From Thalassospira sp. MCCC 1A03138 (GTDB taxonomy: Bacteria; Pseudomonadota; Alphaproteobacteria; Rhodospirillales; Thalassospiraceae), in the NCBI RefSeq assembly GCF_002115785.1, contig NZ_JFJY01000001.1, positions 186,001 to 250,000 of the forward strand: a stretch of 64,000 bases of DNA, written 5' to 3'. Both the position numbers and the translations under genes were made by a program. Below, one piece after another: positions 16,932-24,749 of the stretch; position 1 is the first letter of the stretch, and the number at the start of each line of letters is the position of its first letter. Under the pieces are notes generated by a model, which was given only the letters and a program-made list of their open reading frames with translations, had not been told where the DNA came from and made no database searches.

Positions 16932-17519
16932 TCACAGCAGAACCCACGCCAGCCCCGCGACCGCCCCGGCCGAAATCAATATCGCGGCCAGCATCAGCGC
17001 CCCGTCGCGCACAAGGATCGCAAGCCCGAAGGCGGCAATCGCACTCATCGGCGCGATCCCGGCAAACGGCACCATTTCAAACAGCGGCACGAACGCCGCC
17101 AGCACCACGCACATCGCAGCAGCCATCCGCACCCCATGCCGCCCGGTCAAACCCGGCAACCGCCCGTAAAACCAGCGATCCAGCTTGTCGGCAACCGGTT
17201 CGATCCGCGCCATCGCATCGCGCACCTGCCCTGCTGCAAACGACCGGCGTCCCAGAATGTCGGGTAACCATAAATGCGACCGCCCGAACACGATCTGAAT
17301 GGCAAAAAGCGCGACAATCACCGCCAAAACCGCCGGCACCATCGGAATACCTGATAACGGCGTCACCCCGATCAGACCGGGCACCAGTAAAAACGGCCCG
17401 TAACTCCGCCGCCCCAGCACCGCCACCATATCCTCAACCGAAACCGCGCGCCGCCCCGCTGCCTGATCCCGGATCCGCGCGACAATCTCGCCCACGGAAA
17501 CCGGCCCTGCGTCCGTCAT
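16932..17519 (-). CDS. ExoD-like inner-membrane protein
   Basis: A 195-residue protein. It has the ExoD family layout: a cytoplasmic N-terminal helix (VSVGEIVARIRDQAAGRRAV), then RRSYGPFLLVPGLIGVTPLSGIP, several membrane segments, and the middle WLPDILGRRSF region. ExoD was first linked to exopolysaccharide production in Rhizobium, but its molecular role is unknown. The gene is monocistronic. Confidence 0.85.
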   Translation of the reverse strand: MTDAGPVSVGEIVARIRDQAAGRRAVSVEDMVAVLGRRSYGPFLLVPGLIGVTPLSGIPMVPAVLAVIVALFAIQIVFGRSHLWLPDILGRRSFAAGQVRDAMARIEPVADKLDRWFYGRLPGLTGRHGVRMAAAMCVVLAAFVPLFEMVPFAGIAPMSAIAAFGLAILVRDGALMLAAILISAGAVAGLAWVLL

Positions 17520-17690
17520 GCCAACCCTCGCTGCCTGTTTGCAAAATCACGTTGTCCCTGCAACGCAAACAAGGGTGGTTTTGTTTCAGGGGGGCTAAGC
17601 CAGCATTGACGTTTCAACGGGAATTTTCATCGCACCACCACGAAAAACATGCTAAATTCGCATTCAATTCGATGCTTTAAAGGTGCAAAT

Positions 17691-17969
17691 ATGGATATCA
17701 CCAAGGATATTCGTCCGCTGACCGAATTCAAACGCGATACGGCGACCTTCACCAAACGCCTGCGTGAAACACAGCAACCCGCGATCCTGACCGTCAATGG
17801 CAAGGCCTCGGTGGTGGTGATGGATGCAAAGGCGTGGCAGGACATGCAAAATCGTCTGGAATATAACGAGACGGTTGCGGGCATCCGCACAGGCCTGAAC
17901 CAGATTGCCGACGGTCAGGGACAGGACGCGGAAAGCTTCTTTAACGACCTCTCCACCCGGCATAAATGA
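17691..17969 (+). CDS. Phd/YefM-type antitoxin, now without an intact toxin
   Basis: A 92-residue antitoxin. The DNA-binding N-terminal domain is typical: IRPLTEFKRDTATFTKRLRETQQPAILTVNGKASVVVMDAKAWQDM. The C-terminal half would wrap the toxin. AAAGGTG precedes the ATG at 17691. Its stop overlaps the start of a ParE-type toxin frame by four bases (ATGA), the normal TA arrangement, but that toxin is interrupted after about 40 codons. The antitoxin itself looks complete and may still bind its operator. Confidence 0.88.
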   Translation: MDITKDIRPLTEFKRDTATFTKRLRETQQPAILTVNGKASVVVMDAKAWQDMQNRLEYNETVAGIRTGLNQIADGQGQDAESFFNDLSTRHK

Positions 17970-18110
17970 AGCATTATCGGGTCGTCATATCGCCCAAAGC
18001 CGTAGCGGATATCATTACGGCCTATGACTGGTTGCATGAAGACAACCTGCTCTATGCCAATCAGTGGCGGGATGATTGGCTATTCTCTCTGAGCAAATCA
18101 TTTTGCGACC
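17966..18110 (+). pseudogene. Truncated ParE/RelE-type toxin, broken by a defence-gene insertion
   Basis: The frame begins MKHYRVVISPKAVADIITAY and runs through WLHEDNLLYANQWRDDW, the recognisable first half of a ParE toxin (usual length about 95-100). From about 18100 the sequence stops resembling the family and runs into the 3' end of the oppositely oriented rloB gene. The C-terminal strands and catalytic or contact residues of ParE are gone, so toxicity is unlikely. The break marks the left edge of the RloA/RloB insertion. Confidence 0.78.
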
Positions 18111-18126
18111 AGAAAAGTGAAAACAG

Positions 18127-18762
18127 TTACTTGGCAGCAGCTCGAATTCTACGCGTCAATTTGAACACCGTGGTCGAAGGATTCGTATCTCCACCCTCTT
18201 CATGCCGACGATCAAGTAAGACTTCCGCCCTGTTTTCCGCATTTTCGATATCCTCAAGCAGCACCGAAAAATCAGCGGTTTTACCTCTGCCTCGCTCATA
18301 ACCCTCAAGAACATCACTCAATGCACGTTGGATGTCATGACGATTACATGCACGATTAAAGTCATGAATGTGTAAAATCAGCCACAGCTCAAAACATGGA
18401 TCGGAAAACGCAATACCGACATTGTTTGAATCACAAAGTTGCATTGCTTCCTGAATATGAGGGTGTTCGTCACGATCAAACACGGCCCACACTTCATCCG
18501 CCTCTTGATAAGATTGCTTGACCCGTTTGCGTTTTGCGCCCTTGCCGATGGCATTTGCCTGCTCGACAGACAGATTTGCGATTGTCATCGGAACACCAGC
18601 AGCAGGTTTATCAACAATCTTGATCAGTGGATCTCTGATCTTACGTTTTAGTGCTCGGAAATAATCCGGTTCGGTATTCTTTCCCTCACAGAAAAGATAA
18701 AAGGTTTTCTTGGGCTCTAACCGCGGACCACGTCGATGAAGATCAGGACTTTTCCGCGCCAC
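18127..18762 (-). CDS. rloB: RloB-like (AbiLii type) Toprim-related defence protein
   Basis: A 211-residue protein. The RloB signature is visible: KKTFYLFCEGKNTEPDYF near residue 25, EVWAVFDRDEHP in the middle (an acidic D-x-D motif) and NPSTTVFKL at the end. These fit a Toprim-like metal site. The GTG at 18762 with GAGG upstream is preferred to a TTG further up. It overlaps the end of the ATPase gene by 20 bases, so the two are coupled. In AbiL and related OLD/PARIS-type systems an ABC-like ATPase pairs with a Toprim effector against phage. The DNA is AT-rich. Confidence 0.82.
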   Translation of the reverse strand: MARKSPDLHRRGPRLEPKKTFYLFCEGKNTEPDYFRALKRKIRDPLIKIVDKPAAGVPMTIANLSVEQANAIGKGAKRKRVKQSYQEADEVWAVFDRDEHPHIQEAMQLCDSNNVGIAFSDPCFELWLILHIHDFNRACNRHDIQRALSDVLEGYERGRGKTADFSVLLEDIENAENRAEVLLDRRHEEGGDTNPSTTVFKLTRRIRAAAK

Positions 18763-20050
18763 AACCAACCTCGGCAATTAAATCGTGAATATCGACCATC
18801 GGCACCGCACCATAACGTCCCTCCAGATAACCCTTTTCAATATTATCTTGTTTGCGGGTCCGAATATCTGTCAACGGGAAAAGTTGGGACATCCCTGCCC
18901 GATTTTTCTCCACAAGCCAAATCTCGTCACGCCTCAGCACTTTAGAGTTCATCAGGTTAGTGTCATGTGTCGTCGCAAGAAGCTGCGCCCCGTTGGGGTT
19001 GGTTTCTTTATTAGAAAACAGAGCAATAATTGCTTCCGTCGCTTGAGAATGGACACTGACGTCCACTTCATCAATCGCGATAAAACCACCCTGATCGAGC
19101 ACATAGAAAACGTGATTGAGTAAGCTGATCAATCTTCTTGTTCCGGAACTTTCCTGCGCTATTTTAAGAAAAGAACTTGTTCCATTATCACCCTGATGCT
19201 CAAATTCTACATCTTGATAATTTGACATATACTTCAGATATTCTTCACTCACCTTCCCTCCAATGTATTGATCTATAATTTTTGATAAACTTCCCCGAAT
19301 ACCAATAGCTTCATCAGAAACCTGTTTCTTCTGACGTCGGAATCCTGTGATTCCTGTACCTATTAAACTCAAGAAATTGATTGATCTTTTGTCAATATCA
19401 ATTTCGCCTGTATTAATTTGAAAAATCCCTCCTTGCCCATATACATCCATATTGACATTTGTTCTTTGGAAAAACTGAAACACTTCTCCCAGAACGTCAT
19501 GATTATTCTGGGCAGCAACAGAAACAAATAAACTGTTCTCCCGCGTCAGATTCTCAAGCGTTTTTTTCTCTCCCCTGAAAGACGGACCAAATTTTATTGA
19601 TTCCCCCGCCTCTCGCTCGAACAAGACACGGCGCGAACCTTCCGGATAGAAGTACAACCACTCCTCTCGATACATCTCGTTATCAAACGAAAAACCATAA
19701 TGGTAGCGAACGTTATTCAGTAAAAAGTCTATGCTAAATTTCGTTTCTTCCTGTTTGCAGTCGCTGCGGAGCGCAAAAAAACTGCGTTTAATGCCTTCTC
19801 CCGGCCCACTGGCACGATGAGAAAACAAAACAAGCTGCCTCATATTTGAAATCGCCTGAAGCAAGTTGCTTTTACCAGATGCGTTCGCACCATAAACCAC
19901 AGCCACAGGAAGCCCCTGCAACCCGGACGAAACATGCCCCAAATCAATAAGGCCATCGTCCCGGTCGCGCAGCTTGCTGGCAATGAAAGAGATTTCCTGC
20001 TCTTCATCAAATGACAGATAGTTCTGTACGCTGAACCGCAAAATCACCAT
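18743..20050 (-). CDS. rloA: RloA-like (AbiLi type) ABC-class ATPase
   Basis: A 435-residue ATPase. It starts with FSVQNYLSFDEEQEISF, as OLD/RecF-like ATPases do. Walker A is YGANASGKSNLL (about residue 56), the ABC-type signature is QESSGTRRL, Walker B is FIAIDEVDVSVH with the catalytic Glu-Asp arrangement, and the H-loop is LATTHDTNLM. It is the first gene of the pair with RloB and presumably senses infection and releases or activates its partner. The sequence is clearly AT-richer than the surrounding host genes. Confidence 0.86.
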   Translation of the reverse strand: MVILRFSVQNYLSFDEEQEISFIASKLRDRDDGLIDLGHVSSGLQGLPVAVVYGANASGKSNLLQAISNMRQLVLFSHRASGPGEGIKRSFFALRSDCKQEETKFSIDFLLNNVRYHYGFSFDNEMYREEWLYFYPEGSRRVLFEREAGESIKFGPSFRGEKKTLENLTRENSLFVSVAAQNNHDVLGEVFQFFQRTNVNMDVYGQGGIFQINTGEIDIDKRSINFLSLIGTGITGFRRQKKQVSDEAIGIRGSLSKIIDQYIGGKVSEEYLKYMSNYQDVEFEHQGDNGTSSFLKIAQESSGTRRLISLLNHVFYVLDQGGFIAIDEVDVSVHSQATEAIIALFSNKETNPNGAQLLATTHDTNLMNSKVLRRDEIWLVEKNRAGMSQLFPLTDIRTRKQDNIEKGYLEGRYGAVPMVDIHDLIAEVGCGAEKS

Positions 20051-20179
20051 TCGGCTCCTGTTAGATTTACCAATCGGTAAAAATATTGGCGAAATTTGTC
20101 AAAATTCCGCAAATTCATACGGTATTTTCCACCCTACTATAAAATTCAAGCCCTGTAAGCAAGAACTGTATGAGCCCCC

Positions 20180-20284
20180 TCTTATCCGCACTCCGCTTAA
20201 CAACACTCCCCTCAAAACGCCAGGCACAATGCCCTAGGTCGAACTTGCACTAATCAGCACCGGAAATAATCGCCACAGCCTGAA
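20180..20284 (-). pseudogene. Decayed 105-bp copy of the 3' end of the holin gene
   Basis: Base by base this segment aligns without gaps, by eye, to 20972-21076, the 3' part of the intact holin gene, in the same orientation. The first 28 bases are identical and the rest diverged, perhaps 75-80% overall. It lacks the last eight codons of the holin. It lies between rloA and the NUDIX gene, so the NUDIX/riboswitch unit is flanked by direct repeats. No reading frame survives. Confidence 0.78.
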
Positions 20285-20304
20285 TTCACGAAGGATACTG
20301 CAAA

Positions 20305-20775
20305 TCAGGCCTCCCCCTTTGCCAGAACATCCGCAGCCTTCCGCGCCACCCACGCCACATCCTGACTCAGCTCAAGCCCGCTTTCCTCAAGCCCGGCAAC
20401 CGGGAACCATCGCGCTTCCAGTGCGTCATCCCCCGCAACCGGCTCCCCACCTTTCCAGCGGCACAGCATCGCAATCAGGATAAAATGGCGTTTTATCTGC
20501 CCGTCCGCATCACGATCAAAGGCATCAAGGGCCGTCAAAACACCGATGGCTTCCGCCGAAATGCCGGTTTCCTCGTGAAGTTCGCGTAACGCGGCCTGTG
20601 CAAGGGTTTCCCCGGCATCGATCTTGCCGCCGGGATATCCCCACATGCCCTGATCGGGCGGATTGGCGCGGCGCACCAGCAAAACCTGCTGTTCACGCAC
20701 GACAACCGCAATTGTCGCCGCAATTGGCCGTTCTCGTGATGGTGATGATGGAGACGATAAAGGCTTATCAGGCAT
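20305..20775 (-). CDS. NUDIX hydrolase under TPP riboswitch control
   Basis: A 156-residue NUDIX protein. The complete Nudix box is present (GGKIDAGETLAQAALRELHEETGI), preceded by VVREQQVLLVRRANPP. It hydrolyses a nucleoside-diphosphate-linked compound. The family alone would suggest MutT-like sanitation, but a TPP riboswitch lies about 46 bases upstream, which implies a role in thiamine metabolism, such as removing toxic or damaged thiamine precursor phosphates. The ATG at 20775 is preferred to an upstream TTG. Confidence 0.85.
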   Translation of the reverse strand: MPDKPLSSPSSPSRERPIAATIAVVVREQQVLLVRRANPPDQGMWGYPGGKIDAGETLAQAALRELHEETGISAEAIGVLTALDAFDRDADGQIKRHFILIAMLCRWKGGEPVAGDDALEARWFPVAGLEESGLELSQDVAWVARKAADVLAKGEA

Positions 20776-20821
20776 GGCGGCCTCGTCTGCGGAGCCCGGC
20801 AAGGGAAAGACCAGGGCGGTC

Positions 20822-20905
20822 CCGTCCCTTCGCCGGCGTGATCCGGATCAGGTTCAAAGGGTCGGTGCGATGTCGATCATATCAGCCACACCACGCGAGA
20901 CAACC
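20822..20905 (-). promoter_or_regulatory. TPP (THI box) riboswitch
   Basis: On the minus strand the order is GTGGTGTGGCTGATATGAT, then about 20 bases, then ACCCTTTGAACCTGATCCGG, then ATCACGCCGGCGAAGGGA. The CCTTTGAACCTGATC block and the AGGGA end are the conserved core of the TPP aptamer; the first block has CTGATA where CTGAGA is usual. It ends about 46 bases before the NUDIX start, so it probably controls translation or early termination of that gene in response to thiamine pyrophosphate. Confidence 0.85.
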
Positions 20906-20948
20906 CGATACAACCCGCCCCCACCGCCGCAAACAGGCCACCACCCCG

Positions 20949-21449
20949 TCACGCGCCACCCTCCCCGATCTTCTTATCCGCACTCCGCTTAACAACACTG
21001 ACCCCCAAAACGCCCAGCGCAATGCCCCAGATCGGGCTGGTATTGACCAATGCCGCAATAATCGCCGGGGCCTGAAGCGGGGTCAGGATAATGGCCGCGG
21101 CAATCGATCCCATCGTCATGATCCAGGTGAGTGCGACCGCATAGCCGAAGCTCGGTCGCCAGCGGCGCACAAACGCATCCTCGCTTTGCACCTCGGCCCG
21201 GATGGTGCGGTTGATGGTTGTCAAAATCCCCCGGTCCCGCGAAAGCTCGATTTCCGCCATACGTTCGGAATGGCGGTTGGCCTCCGCGATCTGGGCCGGG
21301 GTGACATCCCCCTTTGTCACCGCATCGCCCACCTGTTTAAGCCCCTCGGCCGCGGTTTTCGCGACCGGATGATCAATGGTCTCAAGCCCCGCCCCAACCG
21401 CCTTCATCAAAAGCGGCAGGCCGATCTGTGCCAGTAATGCTGGTATCAC
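20949..21449 (-). CDS. GTA/phage-type 3TM holin
   Basis: A 166-residue membrane protein. It resembles the 3TM holin family (first described in gene transfer agents): an amphipathic N-terminal part, a charged middle (EANRHSERMAEIELSRDRG), then RRWRPSFGYAVALTWIM and two further membrane helices. The GTG at 21449 with a perfect AAGGAGG is chosen over an upstream ATG. It is the last gene of the phage-type lysis group, downstream of the lysin, and would make holes that release the lysin. Confidence 0.83.
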   Translation of the reverse strand: MIPALLAQIGLPLLMKAVGAGLETIDHPVAKTAAEGLKQVGDAVTKGDVTPAQIAEANRHSERMAEIELSRDRGILTTINRTIRAEVQSEDAFVRRWRPSFGYAVALTWIMTMGSIAAAIILTPLQAPAIIAALVNTSPIWGIALGVLGVSVVKRSADKKIGEGGA

Positions 21450-21604
21450 GTGATACCTCCTTCCTTTTAAAAATGCCGGTTTCGCCAGTTTCCTTACCCC
21501 GCCAACACAACCCTGAATAAATTGACGCGAAAATAAAAAACCAATAGATTTATTTATCAAATCTAATGTTCGCGTTTTAATGCAGGGGATATCAGGGGGC
21601 CGTC

Positions 21605-22201
21605 ATGAAAAGATTTCTTGTCGCAATGCTATTGTTTCTGGGGGTGAATCAGGCCAATGCGCAGCAGCTCCCGCCACCAATCGACCTTGGCATCGTCAAC
21701 ATCCCGCAACAGACACAGGTCTGGTGCTGGGTCGCCGTCGTCGAACAGATCGCCCATTGGAAAAGCCAGACAAACCCGAATTCATCACCGCATCAGTGTG
21801 AGCTTGTCTCTTTCGCAAACGGCATGCCGCAGCCCCTATGTTGCAATGCTGCCGCGGTGAACACCAATCCGATGCTGGCACAGCAATGCATCCGCACCGG
21901 GCAGGACCAGGAAATCATGCAATTGCTGAACATGGTCAGCAACAGTGTTGCCAGCTATGCCCTGCCCGCCCATCCGATGGCGCTTTACAATACCCTGGCA
22001 TCGGGGCGTCCGATCATCCTGAAACTGCAAAACACCCCCTATAGCGGGCATGTCGTGGTGCTGCGCGGGATGGCATGGGTGCAAACCCCGATGGGGCCGA
22101 CAGCAGTGCTTTATATCAATGATCCGCTGGCCTATTTCACCCAGCCCGTCCCGTTCCAGAACATCGCCCATATGTGGTCCGGTGCCTTTATCGCCAATTG
22201 A
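21605..22201 (+). CDS. Secreted papain-like cysteine protease
   Basis: A 198-residue protein with a signal peptide (MKRFLVAMLLFLGVNQANA, cleavage near residue 19). The catalytic triad of a papain-like fold is visible: Cys in QVWCWVAVVEQIAHW, His in YSGHVVVLRG and Asn/Asp in LYINDPL. Several more Cys (QCELV, LCCNAA, QCIRTG) suggest disulphides outside the cytoplasm. It lies on the opposite strand from the phage genes, between holin and lysin, so it is cargo. It could be a secreted effector; AvrRpt2-like C70 peptidases are the nearest group I can name. Confidence 0.78.
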   Translation: MKRFLVAMLLFLGVNQANAQQLPPPIDLGIVNIPQQTQVWCWVAVVEQIAHWKSQTNPNSSPHQCELVSFANGMPQPLCCNAAAVNTNPMLAQQCIRTGQDQEIMQLLNMVSNSVASYALPAHPMALYNTLASGRPIILKLQNTPYSGHVVVLRGMAWVQTPMGPTAVLYINDPLAYFTQPVPFQNIAHMWSGAFIAN

Positions 22202-22246
22202 GACGGGGCTTTGCAGCCCGCCATGATGGCAATAACGACCATCGGG

Positions 22247-22702
22247 TTAGCCGATGTTTTTGAAAAACAGGTGCCCGCCAATCTCGGCCACCGGCACATG
22301 CCCCCGCGCCCAATAGGGTTCAACCGCATGGGTGTGATAATGCGTTGCCCCTTGGGTCATGTCGGCAATCTCCCCGGCAAGGGCGCGGGTCGCCACCCGC
22401 TTGCACAGCCGGTATGCCGGGTCGCGCGCGCTGAGTTTAAGCAACTTCGCCCGGTTCGGATCGCCTGCGTTCCAGCATGAAAACTGCCCCGGTTTCAGGC
22501 ACACCTGCGACACCGTATTGCCCCACCAATAACGCCCGCGCGCTTTGGCAAATGCCACCCGGTTCAGGATCACGCAGGCCACCGCCTCGATCCCGCTCAA
22601 TCCCTCGCCGCGCGCCTCGCCATAAAGGGTCCGCGCCAGAACATCACCCACCGGCAAAACGTGCGGATCGGTGATCGCATCCATCGTCAGAACATCATTC
22701 AT
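22247..22702 (-). CDS. Phage-type cell wall hydrolase (SleB domain)
   Basis: A 151-residue lysin. It has the SleB/CwlJ hydrolase pattern: LARTLYGEARGEGLSGIEAVACVILNRV with the catalytic Glu, then QVCLKPGQFSCWN and GATHYHTHAVEPYWA. No signal peptide is seen, so it needs the nearby holin to reach peptidoglycan. AAGGAAAT precedes the ATG at 22702; a longer frame from 22738 lacks a ribosome site. It forms a lysis group with the upstream membrane protein and the downstream holin. Confidence 0.85.
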   Translation of the reverse strand: MNDVLTMDAITDPHVLPVGDVLARTLYGEARGEGLSGIEAVACVILNRVAFAKARGRYWWGNTVSQVCLKPGQFSCWNAGDPNRAKLLKLSARDPAYRLCKRVATRALAGEIADMTQGATHYHTHAVEPYWARGHVPVAEIGGHLFFKNIG

Positions 22703-22734
22703 CGCTATTTCCTTATCCTGTTTTGCGCCCGGCC

Positions 22735-23031
22735 TCATGCCGCTGGCGCATTGTGATCAAGCTTCGCCTCAATCCGCAGCAGATGCGCGGTCAGGCGTTT
22801 TTCAATATCCTTGAGGTACGGGATCGAAACGTAGTTGCGCGCCACATCCAGCTTGAAATCCGCCAAACCATCGCGAAGTTCGATCATCTCCGCATCATGG
22901 CTGGCGCGCTGGTTTTCAAGCCGCTCTGAAAGCTCGCTTCGCATCCGCCAGTTCAGCCAGAAAAGGCTCGCCACCGCCGGGATTTCCACCGCCGTAATCC
23001 ACCAGATCAGATCAACCGGTCCACTCATCAC
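22735..23031 (-). CDS. Membrane-anchored coiled-coil protein, spanin-like
   Basis: A 98-residue protein. One N-terminal membrane helix (LIWWITAVEIPAVASLFWLNW, residues about 8-28) is followed by a long heptad-rich helix (RSELSERLENQRASHDAEMIE onward) to the end. This is the plan of inner-membrane spanins (Rz type), which fuse the two membranes at the end of lysis; its place next to lysin and holin supports it. GGAGG precedes the start. No separate outer-membrane lipoprotein partner was seen. Confidence 0.65.
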   Translation of the reverse strand: MMSGPVDLIWWITAVEIPAVASLFWLNWRMRSELSERLENQRASHDAEMIELRDGLADFKLDVARNYVSIPYLKDIEKRLTAHLLRIEAKLDHNAPAA

Positions 23032-23180
23032 ATCCTCCTGCCCCTTTGCATAAATCGCCCATGAAAAAGGCCTGCCGCGCTGTCACAAAGGTGACGAACA
23101 CATGGCAAGGCCAAATTCAAAACCCACTTCCCTCAATTCAAGCCACCCTTTATGCTGCCGTCAGACAGGAGACACCCGCC

Positions 23181-23210
23181 ATGAGCACCAGCAAAAAAGC
23201 CGACAGATAA
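23181..23210 (+). CDS. Nine-residue leader peptide of the chloramphenicol-exporter gene
   Basis: The frame reads MSTSKKADR followed by TAA, with CAGGAG upstream at good spacing. It differs at only two residues from the leader peptide MSTSKNADK that I recall for cmlA in integrons, where chloramphenicol stalls a ribosome in the leader and frees the exporter start. It lies 98 bases before the exporter ATG. It is far too short to be found as an ordinary gene, and was recognised by its sequence. Confidence 0.85.
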   Translation: MSTSKKADR

Positions 23211-23300
23211 GCCGCAGCAACCCCTTTGGTTTTTGTTGTTGCGGCGTTCTTTCAGAACCAGTTGGCTCTGGGAGCGCTGCCCGATCCCTTTTTCAAGGAA
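23211..23300 (+). promoter_or_regulatory. Translational attenuator of the exporter gene
   Basis: Directly after the leader stop codon, GCCGCAGCAAC (23211-23221) and GTTGTTGCGGC (23235-23245) form an 11-base stem with one mismatch. A second small hairpin CAGAACCA/TGGCTCTG and the AAGGA ribosome site of the exporter follow. In the integron cmlA gene, a ribosome stalled in the leader prevents such pairing and switches on translation. The same logic is inferred here. Confidence 0.68.
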
Positions 23301-23308
23301 ACGGCTTG

Positions 23309-24493
23309 ATGCGCTCTGATATCTTGTCTTGGCGGTATTCGCTTACCGCCACTGTTCTTCTGTTATCTCCATTCGATCTTCTGGCATCGCTTGGCATGGA
23401 TATGTATCTGCCTGTGGTGCCACGCATGGCGGGCATTCTTGGCTCCAGCCCGCTTCTGATCCAGCTGACCCTGACTTTCTATCTGGTCCTGATCGGTGCC
23501 GGGCAGCTTGTCTTTGGCCCCTTGTCTGACCGTTTTGGCCGTCGCCCGGTATTGCTGGGTGGCGCGATGGCCTATATCGCGGCATCGGTTGGCCTTGCCC
23601 TTGCCACACGCGGCGATGTGTTTCTGGCCTTGCGTCTTGTGCAGGCGGCCGGGGCTTCGGCCTGTCTGGTTGCGACCTTTGCCACCGTGCGCGATATCTA
23701 TGCCGGACGCGATGAAAGCAACGTCATCTATGGGCTGCTGGGATCCATGCTCGCCATGGTTCCGGCCATCGGGCCGTTACTCGGCGCTCTTGTCGAAATA
23801 TGGTTGGGCTGGCGGGCGATATTCGCGCTCCTCGGCCTTGCCATGGCGTTTGCGGTCATTGCCGCCTTTTTCCTGTGGCCCGAAACCCGGCAACGAACCG
23901 AAACCGGCCTTCGCTGGCGTGATCTTCTTGCCCCGCTTGGTCGGCTTAACTTCTGGCAATACACCCTGTCCTACGGGGCCGGAATGGGCAGCTTCTTTGT
24001 CTATTTCTCGGTCGCACCGTGGCTTCTGATGGCACGGCATGGCCTGTCACAAACCCTGTTCAGCCTCCTCTTTGCCTCCGTCGCGATTGCCATGATGGCA
24101 ACCGCCCGTCTGGTCGGGCGGCTGGTGCCGCGTTTTGGCATCGCGCGGATCATGGCGACCGGCATGTTCTGCCTGATGACCGGGGCCGGGATGCTTGCCC
24201 TGACCGAAAGCCTCATACCCCGATCGATCATGGGCTTCATCGCGCCGATGTGGCTGATCGGGGTCGGTATTTCGATGGCGGTATCCGTCGCCCCCAATGG
24301 CGCGCTTCGCGGTTTCGATCACATCGCAGGCACGGTCACGGCGGTTTATTTCTGTCTTGGCGGTCTGTTGCTTGGCGGGTTCGGCACCCTTGCCGTCACC
24401 CTGCTGCCCCGCCAAAGTGCATGGCCGATTGTTGCCTTTTGCGGGTTTGTTCCGATCATCGTTCTGATGATCAGGCACTTTAACCGCGATTAA
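23309..24493 (+). CDS. cml: CmlA/FloR-type drug exporter (MFS, DHA1)
   Basis: A 394-residue inner-membrane exporter of 12 helices. The N terminus (SWRYSLTATVLLLSPFDLLA, then SLGMDMYLPVVPRM) is almost the same as that of CmlA1, and the motif A loop is GPLSDRFGRRPVLLGG. Strong similarity continues (FATVRDIYAGRDESNVIYG and VSVAPNGALRGFDH). This family pumps out chloramphenicol, and some members florfenicol, by proton antiport. The start at 23309 matches that of CmlA. It lies on the plus strand inside a minus-strand phage-type cassette, with no insertion sequence or integron site seen nearby. Confidence 0.93.
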   Translation: MRSDILSWRYSLTATVLLLSPFDLLASLGMDMYLPVVPRMAGILGSSPLLIQLTLTFYLVLIGAGQLVFGPLSDRFGRRPVLLGGAMAYIAASVGLALATRGDVFLALRLVQAAGASACLVATFATVRDIYAGRDESNVIYGLLGSMLAMVPAIGPLLGALVEIWLGWRAIFALLGLAMAFAVIAAFFLWPETRQRTETGLRWRDLLAPLGRLNFWQYTLSYGAGMGSFFVYFSVAPWLLMARHGLSQTLFSLLFASVAIAMMATARLVGRLVPRFGIARIMATGMFCLMTGAGMLALTESLIPRSIMGFIAPMWLIGVGISMAVSVAPNGALRGFDHIAGTVTAVYFCLGGLLLGGFGTLAVTLLPRQSAWPIVAFCGFVPIIVLMIRHFNRD

Positions 24494-24512
24494 TCCTGAT
24501 CGCCCCGGCACA

Positions 24513-24545
24513 AAAAAGACCCGCAAACCGAAAGGCTTGCGGGTC
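24513..24545 (-). terminator. Rho-independent terminator (minus strand)
   Basis: GACCCGCAA and TTGCGGGTC form a 9-bp stem. On the minus strand the stem is followed by TTTTTTG, so it would end transcription coming from the secreted-protein gene at 24750-25061. The exporter gene converges on it from the other side. Confidence 0.75.
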
Positions 24546-24749
24546 AGTCAAGGAGGTCACTCATCAAAACCAGATGAGATCAGCCGTCGTCTCAATGGTC
24601 ACCGGCATGGTCCGCACAACATCCCCGAACGGGAGGATCAGGGCATTCATGCGGGGCCGGTGTCTCGTCAAAGGGCGTCGCCATGTGTCTCCAACGATGT
24701 CTTCACATCATGCGCGAACAGCAGGATCATGCCTGCGCGCGCCGGAAAC

